From JADJNW01 sp964517145 (GTDB lineage Bacteria; Bacteroidota; Bacteroidia; Chitinophagales; Saprospiraceae), in assembly GCA_964517145.1 (NCBI GenBank), contig CAZFBN010000186.1, positions 1-9,312 of the forward strand: a stretch of 9,312 nucleotides of DNA, read 5' to 3'. The translations under genes and the position numbers were made by a program. Positions 4,372-9,312 of this stretch are shown here, in pieces; the first letter of the stretch is position 1, and each line of letters starts with the position of its first letter. The notes under the pieces were generated by a model that had not been told where the DNA came from, did no database searches, and worked only from the letters and a program-made list of their open reading frames with translations.

Positions 4372-5517
4372 TTACAATTCTGGTACGAAGATGCTGGCAC
4401 GCGTGCCCTTTCCTGGCTCTGATTGGAATTGAAAATCCATCAAGCCTTCTTTTGCCAGGCTGAATAAACTTTTCATGCCAATGCGCCCGCCCTTGTTGTT
4501 GCCATTGTGATCGTCGGGTTCGTTAAGTTTGTCCTTCCAGTCGAAGCCTTTGCCGTTATCCGATATTTCAAGTTGAAGTCCTTTCTTTTCCCGTTTGATG
4601 TGGATGATAGCATGGGTTGCTTCGGAGTGCTTGTAGCTGTTGTTGACCAATTCTTTGGCGATGAGTCCTAGTTTTTCAATACGAGTGAGGTCAATTTTCA
4701 AAATCTCGGTGTCGGAAAGCTCATTTTGATAATCCAGTTGGATATTTTTCATGGCAAAGCATTCCTGCGCGTGCCAGTGCAAATCGTTCAAAACCGTTTG
4801 CAGCGAATTCTTTTTAGGATCAATCAAATCAAAGACAAAGCGGAGTTTTCGTTCAATGCCTCTCAAAATATCCTGAGCTTTCACCAAATTGTTTTGTACG
4901 TTGAAAACCAAACTTTGTAGTTCCTGTTGCGCCATTACAATTCTACCCGACACGCCCAGCAGGTCGCCGCCCAGATCCGTGTGCAGGCGATTGGTCCATT
5001 CACTACGCATGGTGTAAATTTTGGAAGCATTTCTCACTTTACTGATGGTGATGGCATATACGGCAGCGCCTGATAACACGAGTAAATACAGCACGAAAGC
5101 TGGAATGTACCACCAGGTATTATCTTTTTTTACAATAATCTTGAGGGTGTCTAATAATATAAGTTCATTTTCTTTTTGGAGATAAGATTCTAATGTGTAA
5201 GTACCTGATTTTAAATCAGTAAAAAAGCCGATAGTGGTATCTTGCAAGATGTTTTCAGATGGAGTATTTTCCTGCAGCCGAAAAATCCGATTGCCAGCCC
5301 TAGCATTCACGTCAAAAACGGTCAATTTCTGCGTGGATTTCATTGTAATGAAGCAGCATTCTGTGGAATCAGCAGGTTGGTTGATGGGGATAGGTGCTCC
5401 TTCCACTAAAACGCTTAGAGAAGTCGTTTGAGCAGCCATCCACAATGGAGCAACCAGGGCAAGCAATACACTTTTCACGGTGAAGGGGGTATAGGTTTGG
5501 TAATCTTGTTTCAACAA
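4372..5517 (-). CDS. Membrane sensor histidine kinase (HisKA_3-like)
   Basis: A 381-residue two-component sensor kinase. From the N-terminus: a signal-peptide-like stretch (VKSVLLALVAPLWMAAQ, residues 14-30), an extracytoplasmic sensing region of about 105 residues, one membrane helix (about 135-160, WWYIPAFVLYLLVLSGAAVY), a dimerisation and phospho-acceptor segment with H179 in RLHTDLGGDLLG, and a C-terminal GHKL ATPase with N-box (E289-N293), DNGKGFD (D320-D326) and a GGRIGMKSL G2 loop. It should phosphorylate the two response regulators immediately downstream. The signal is unknown, and the sensing region matches no family that I recognise. The start is uncertain. The listed one is a TTG; an in-frame GTG at 5478 would give the compact signal peptide MKSVLLALVAPLWMAAQ and may be the true start. 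No Shine-Dalgarno sequence helps to choose. Confidence 0.9.
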   Translation of the reverse strand: MLKQDYQTYTPFTVKSVLLALVAPLWMAAQTTSLSVLVEGAPIPINQPADSTECCFITMKSTQKLTVFDVNARAGNRIFRLQENTPSENILQDTTIGFFTDLKSGTYTLESYLQKENELILLDTLKIIVKKDNTWWYIPAFVLYLLVLSGAAVYAITISKVRNASKIYTMRSEWTNRLHTDLGGDLLGVSGRIVMAQQELQSLVFNVQNNLVKAQDILRGIERKLRFVFDLIDPKKNSLQTVLNDLHWHAQECFAMKNIQLDYQNELSDTEILKIDLTRIEKLGLIAKELVNNSYKHSEATHAIIHIKREKKGLQLEISDNGKGFDWKDKLNEPDDHNGNNKGGRIGMKSLFSLAKEGLMDFQFQSEPGKGTRASIFVPEL

Positions 5518-5577
5518 ATAAGGTTTAGCACATGACTATTTCATTTTTTTGCGTAAATAATTTTTTCACAGTAAAAG

Positions 5578-5585
5578 CAAATATA
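5578..5585 (-). promoter_or_regulatory. Candidate -7 element for the kinase-led operon
   Basis: TATATTTG on the minus strand fits the Bacteroidota consensus TAnnTTTG fully. It lies about 60 bp before the first possible kinase start codon (5517). No clear -33 TTTG occurs at the usual distance; only a T-rich stretch is present. It is the best promoter candidate for the operon, but a consensus octamer in AT-rich DNA is weak evidence. Confidence 0.35.
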
Positions 5586-5670
5586 ATTACAAATAGGCTA
5601 ATGTTGAAAAATTTATCTATTAAAAAATCATTAATTCAGAAAATTTATTGTGTAAAAATGGAATTTTCAT

Positions 5671-5704
5671 AAAAAAAGCCCTCCGGATCACTCCAGAAGG
5701 CTTT
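5671..5704 (-). terminator. Intrinsic terminator of the outer-membrane protein gene
   Basis: Stem 5675-5686 with 5693-5704 around a 6-nt loop. The two mismatches seen in plus-strand reading become G-U pairs in the minus-strand RNA, giving an uninterrupted 12-bp helix followed by seven U (5677-5671). Both the U-tract and the G-U pairs show that it serves leftward transcription from the gene ending at 5730. It isolates that gene from the kinase operon. Confidence 0.88.
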
Positions 5705-5729
5705 ATATGATTTTTATTATAATATTTTA

Positions 5730-8700
5730 TTACCAGCCTGGCAAAATATTCAAACCAAATACAAATTTGCTATTCTCCAGGAATGGACGCGCATAGTATG
5801 GCTCCAGCACCAACGCGCCAAACAGGTTCACCCGTAGCGACACGCCCGCGCTCACAATAGGTAAAGCCTTGGCGTACAGCACTTCATACACTGGATTGCC
5901 GTTTTCATCCACCAGCGGCGCACCGGTATTGCGGTCAATAACTGGCACACGATTGCCCTCTGAATCTACTTGAAACACATCTCCTTTAAGCTGGTCATTG
6001 TTGAACCAAGCCACGCCGCCGTCCACAAAAAAGTTTAAATCAGAAAACAAAAAGCTAGATTTGATGAGCGACAAGCGCTCAGGACCTGTAAATGGAATCC
6101 GAATTTCAAAATTGGCAACACCGATGCGACTACCGATGAGCTGGTCAAATGTTTGCCCGTTTTGAATCAACACACTTTCGATGGCATTAGAATTGAAACC
6201 CCTTACAAACCAAGGATTTCCGACGTACAAGGGGTACAACGCTTCAGAATCTTTGCCATAGCGACCATAGTGCATTGCACGAAATGCAATACCAATGGGG
6301 CGCCACAAGCGATAAATGCGATAATCAGCGGTAGCCGCCGTAAAATTGAATTCACCAAAATATTGTTCTGCTCCAAAGCGAAAGCGCTGCCCGTCCAAAG
6401 GTGCCGTCAAGCCAAAGAAAGAATTGTCACCTACAAAAGCACCACCGACATTCCACAAATTGAAGCCAGGCGCACTGTCCACACGCTCCCGATCTTGACC
6501 TAAATAGTTACCACGTGCATATTGATTGCCACCAATCGGCACAGCCTGATAAATATCCACATATTGATCTACGCGCGAAGTGTAGCGAGAGAAAGACGCG
6601 GATGTCTCAAAACGCAAGGTAGTCGAGAAGGGATACGCCGCAAAACCGCCTAAACTTTGCTCAAAAAAGCGCTGAATGTAAAAGGTATCCGCCACGCCCA
6701 GCGCACTGCCATTGCCAAATTGAATTTCCTGCAAGCCTGAATTACCAAAGCCATAAGAACGAATTGGAATGTGCGAAAGGGTGCTACCCCAAGTAATGCG
6801 GCTTTTGCGATTGATAAAAGAAACAGCGCCGCCAAAATCAGTGATTTCTCCATTCAAAGACAAGCTGCTGAAAAGTTGGTTATTGCCCAAAATATCGCTG
6901 AACAGCAAATCCACGCCACCGGCTACGCCTGTATTCGTGCCAAACGCATTGCTCGTGCCCACACCTACACCGGCGCTACCGCCTACGTAGTCGAGCTGAA
7001 ATTTGGACTTGTACTTGGCTTCCTGGTATTCGGTCAACAAGCGATCTTCATTTTTTTCAATCTGATCGAGCGCTTTTAACTGTGCATCCACGATTTTACG
7101 GGCATTCTGCTGCACAATCGGCATCGTCGCTGCACTAAAGTCCACCTCATTCGGGGTCACCTCTTTATTGAGAAAATCCTCCATTTTCGCCCGATAAATG
7201 CTGTACCGATTTTTCGAAAAGTACATATACACCATACGATTGCGCTTGCGATCAATGCTCATTGCCGGCGCATAGTGGGTAATGCCGCTCACGCCAGTCA
7301 GCATGTCGGTCATTTGATACACCTTATTATTAGTAGGGTCAAATTTGTAAATATTGCGGAAGCCATCGCGATTCGACAAAAATAAAATATTGCCTTCGGT
7401 ATCGTACAATGGATTCAAATTATCCGCGCCAAAGAAAAAGTCATAAATTTTCTTATCGCCGTTGGCAACGTCTAATTCCGCAATGTTGAAGGTCCATTGA
7501 CCATTTTTACGACCCCTTTCAAAACTCAACGCATCGGTGGCAAATAAAATTTTGCTGCCATCTTCTGACCAGTGCGGGTGCAGCTCAGAATAACGGTCAT
7601 TTGTTAATTTTTCTACTTTCTTGGTTCGCAAATTGTAAGCGTACAAATCGCCTTGCCCATTTACCTGACCACTGAAAACAATGGTTTTGCCATCAGGCGA
7701 CCAGGTTGGGTTGTTGAAGGATTGAACGGCTTCAATTTTAATTTCATCTTCGGTTTTACCCGAATCGGCGTCTTTGATAACCAATAAATTACGCCCTTTG
7801 CTATACACCGAGTACGCAAAACGTGTTCCATCGGGCGACCAGGTTCCAGCGGATTCGATATAATCAAAATCATCAATGTGTCCTTCGCGCGTGGAACTGG
7901 CAACTTTGCGAATGATTTTTCCGGTGTTGGCATCCGCCAAATAAAGGTCAATTCCAAACAAGTTTTTTTCCGATAGGAAAATGATGTAACGCCCGTTGGG
8001 ACTGAGTTCTGGCGCAATATTCATGCGACCGGCATTCTCTTCGGAAATCAATTTTGACCCCACAAAACGCTCTTTGCGGTCGCCCAAAAAAGTGCCAAAG
8101 TGCGCTTTTATCGTTTCTTGCCAATGCTTCGACAATTCCTTTTCGGTAACACCCAGCGTTCTGATAGTGGCTTCTTCAAAGCCATATTTTGCAGTGTTGG
8201 TATAAAATGGCTCGATCACATCATCGCCATAAACGCCGGTAAGGTACGCCCAAAACGCCTGACCATAGCGGTAGGGGAAGTATTTGTTGGAGTTGCTCAA
8301 ATCGCGCAAACTCGGCACATCGTCATTCAGCACCGCATCGCGCATCCACATAGCCGTGAGTGCATCCACGCTACCGATGGACATGTATTCTGCCAAACCT
8401 TCCACCAGCCACAAGGGCAGGTTGCCAATGTTATTCAGATTGGTAGAATCGCCCCGAATCACCATGTTGTACTGAAAAGCGTGCACCAATTCGTGCCCTA
8501 ATACGTGGTGCGTTTGCTGGTTGGAAGGGGCAATCGGCAGAATCACACGATTTTTAAAAGCCTCCGTCACACCACCTGTACCTACACCAACCTGACCAAA
8601 AATGGCATTGGTTTGCTGAAAATCGGCATGATCGTTGTACAAAATCAAGGGGTTTCGGGCAACGAAAGTATCGCGCAGAACGCGCTGGTGCAATCGGTAC

Positions 8701-8900
8701 CAGGCTTCCGTCCAGGTGGAAAATTCTCGGAGATATTCCTCGTTTTCCATATACGTATAAATGTCAAAATGTGGCGTTTGCTGTACTTTGAAATCGAAAG
8801 ATTCGTAGTTCACTTTGTTTCGACCAAAATACTGCGCCTGCGCGGCAGACGCCCAAGCTAGCCAAAGCAGTAGAATAAAACTATATCTGTATGTGTTCAT
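5730..8900 (-). CDS. Outer-membrane protein: zinc peptidase-like + TolB-like propeller + BamA-like barrel
   Basis: A 1056-residue three-part protein with signal peptide MNTYRYSFILLLWLAWASAAQAQ (cleavage near residue 23). Residues about 35-280 form a gluzincin-type metallopeptidase-like domain. The zinc motif HELVH (H136, E137, H140) and a downstream glutamate in WLVEGLAEY (E167) are intact, so it may be an active protease. Residues about 300-600 hold repeated SPNG/SPDG blade motifs of a TolB/WD40-like beta-propeller. After a charged linker (about 635-680) comes a beta-rich C-terminal barrel (about 690-1056). It contains FVRGF (V899-F902), matching the VRGF loop motif of Omp85/BamA proteins, and a C-terminal aromatic (PGW). 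The protein is probably anchored in the outer membrane. Substrate and role are unknown. I chose the ATG at 8900 because it starts a clean signal peptide; the frame is open to a GTG at 9011, which would bury it. The gene is monocistronic, with its own terminator. Confidence 0.9.
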   Translation of the reverse strand: MNTYRYSFILLLWLAWASAAQAQYFGRNKVNYESFDFKVQQTPHFDIYTYMENEEYLREFSTWTEAWYRLHQRVLRDTFVARNPLILYNDHADFQQTNAIFGQVGVGTGGVTEAFKNRVILPIAPSNQQTHHVLGHELVHAFQYNMVIRGDSTNLNNIGNLPLWLVEGLAEYMSIGSVDALTAMWMRDAVLNDDVPSLRDLSNSNKYFPYRYGQAFWAYLTGVYGDDVIEPFYTNTAKYGFEEATIRTLGVTEKELSKHWQETIKAHFGTFLGDRKERFVGSKLISEENAGRMNIAPELSPNGRYIIFLSEKNLFGIDLYLADANTGKIIRKVASSTREGHIDDFDYIESAGTWSPDGTRFAYSVYSKGRNLLVIKDADSGKTEDEIKIEAVQSFNNPTWSPDGKTIVFSGQVNGQGDLYAYNLRTKKVEKLTNDRYSELHPHWSEDGSKILFATDALSFERGRKNGQWTFNIAELDVANGDKKIYDFFFGADNLNPLYDTEGNILFLSNRDGFRNIYKFDPTNNKVYQMTDMLTGVSGITHYAPAMSIDRKRNRMVYMYFSKNRYSIYRAKMEDFLNKEVTPNEVDFSAATMPIVQQNARKIVDAQLKALDQIEKNEDRLLTEYQEAKYKSKFQLDYVGGSAGVGVGTSNAFGTNTGVAGGVDLLFSDILGNNQLFSSLSLNGEITDFGGAVSFINRKSRITWGSTLSHIPIRSYGFGNSGLQEIQFGNGSALGVADTFYIQRFFEQSLGGFAAYPFSTTLRFETSASFSRYTSRVDQYVDIYQAVPIGGNQYARGNYLGQDRERVDSAPGFNLWNVGGAFVGDNSFFGLTAPLDGQRFRFGAEQYFGEFNFTAATADYRIYRLWRPIGIAFRAMHYGRYGKDSEALYPLYVGNPWFVRGFNSNAIESVLIQNGQTFDQLIGSRIGVANFEIRIPFTGPERLSLIKSSFLFSDLNFFVDGGVAWFNNDQLKGDVFQVDSEGNRVPVIDRNTGAPLVDENGNPVYEVLYAKALPIVSAGVSLRVNLFGALVLEPYYARPFLENSKFVFGLNILPGW

Positions 8901-9312
8901 ATGAAGAACGTTTTTATTGGAATGCGAAATTTTATTCAATAGCTCAATATAAATAAGTAATTGATTGTAGTTTTTATTTATGATTTCACGCGGAGGCGCA
9001 AAACACAACACATCTGATAACCAGTAAATTACAATCTATGCGAACTCCGCGGCGCTGGGTTTAAATGCTCCTTTTCATTAACAATAGTTAAAAGCGAGAA
9101 GTGGTTCAAATCGTGCGCGTTAGCCGTTAAAATTGTCTTAAACAAATTTTTTGGACAGCCAACCGACAATTAAAGGGCTTCTCTTTTACAAAAAGTTTGA
9201 GTGCCCCTGATGTTTTCAAAACGCTAAAATTTCCGACAAATTCTTTTCATTTTCAAGCTTTAAGAAGCTGTTAAAAATTAAGTTTTTCCACATCTAATAG
9301 CAAGTAAACGCA
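8901..9312. other. Gene-free upstream region of the outer-membrane protein gene
   Basis: About 410 bp with no coding region or RNA gene that I can support. It should contain the promoter of the leftward gene starting at 8900, but no perfect TAnnTTTG element is seen; the nearest is TAGATTG at 9038-9032, one T short. Two GC-rich islands (8989-9000 and 9045-9055) carry a 7-bp inverted repeat, CGCGGAG and CTCCGCG, about 50 bp apart in otherwise AT-rich DNA. The right-hand 250 bp is AT-rich and featureless to my eye. Confidence 0.5.

Noticed and set aside
5485..5491. Half-site GGGGGTA near the kinase start
   Set aside because: Only one arm of the palindrome is present, and a single 7-mer is not sufficient evidence.
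6153..7079. Several 70-130-codon frames antisense to the large outer-membrane gene
   Set aside because: They are shadows of a well-supported gene on the opposite strand, with no domain or start signals of their own.
8986..9003. ACGCGGAGGCGCAAA, similar to a common intergenic GC-rich repeat type
   Set aside because: Only one short copy is present in the window, so a repeat family cannot be supported.
8901..9011. 37-codon N-terminal extension of the outer-membrane protein from a GTG at 9011
   Set aside because: It would place a polar stretch ahead of a clean signal peptide that starts at the ATG at 8900, and the extension sequence looks like non-coding DNA.

Overview
The window looks like a piece of a Bacteroidota chromosome, probably Saprospiria or a related group. 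The evidence is outer-membrane proteins with short signal peptides, no visible Shine-Dalgarno sequences, AT-rich spacers, and promoter elements of the Bacteroidota type (TAnnTTTG at -7). The exact genus cannot be read from the sequence. All seven protein genes lie on the minus strand, so the biological order runs from right to left.

Right part (8900 to 5671): one large monocistronic gene encodes an outer-membrane protein. It joins a zinc metallopeptidase-like domain (HELVH plus a downstream Glu), a TolB-like beta-propeller and a BamA/Omp85-like C-terminal barrel. A strong minus-strand terminator follows it. The roughly 410 bp upstream of it hold no gene that I can support.

Middle (5517 to 557): a tightly packed six-gene set. 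It encodes a membrane sensor histidine kinase, a receiver-only response regulator, a paralogous NarL/LuxR-type response regulator with its DNA-binding domain, an exported papain-like cysteine protease homologue (WCWAAS), a small acidic protein of unknown family with a glycine-rich tail, and a seven-helix membrane protein. Gaps between the last five genes are only 3 to 22 bp. This looks like a two-component system transcribed together with possible output or sensing genes. The protease and membrane protein genes look more AT-rich than the large outer-membrane gene.

Left part (1 to 556): there is no convincing protein gene, but the region is highly organised. After a hairpin that ends the operon come two tandem units of the same design, set exactly 250 bp apart. 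Each has a near-palindrome (TACCCCCAA...TTGGGG type), then a TAnnTTTG element at exactly the same distance, then about 130 nt of non-coding sequence, then an intrinsic terminator. These are best read as two small RNA genes under a shared regulator. The same palindrome occurs once more, in the gap in front of the receiver-only regulator inside the operon. The simplest model, which is inference, is that the LuxR-type regulator of this cluster binds all three palindromes, controlling its own operon and switching on two small RNAs. This is the most novel aspect of the window.
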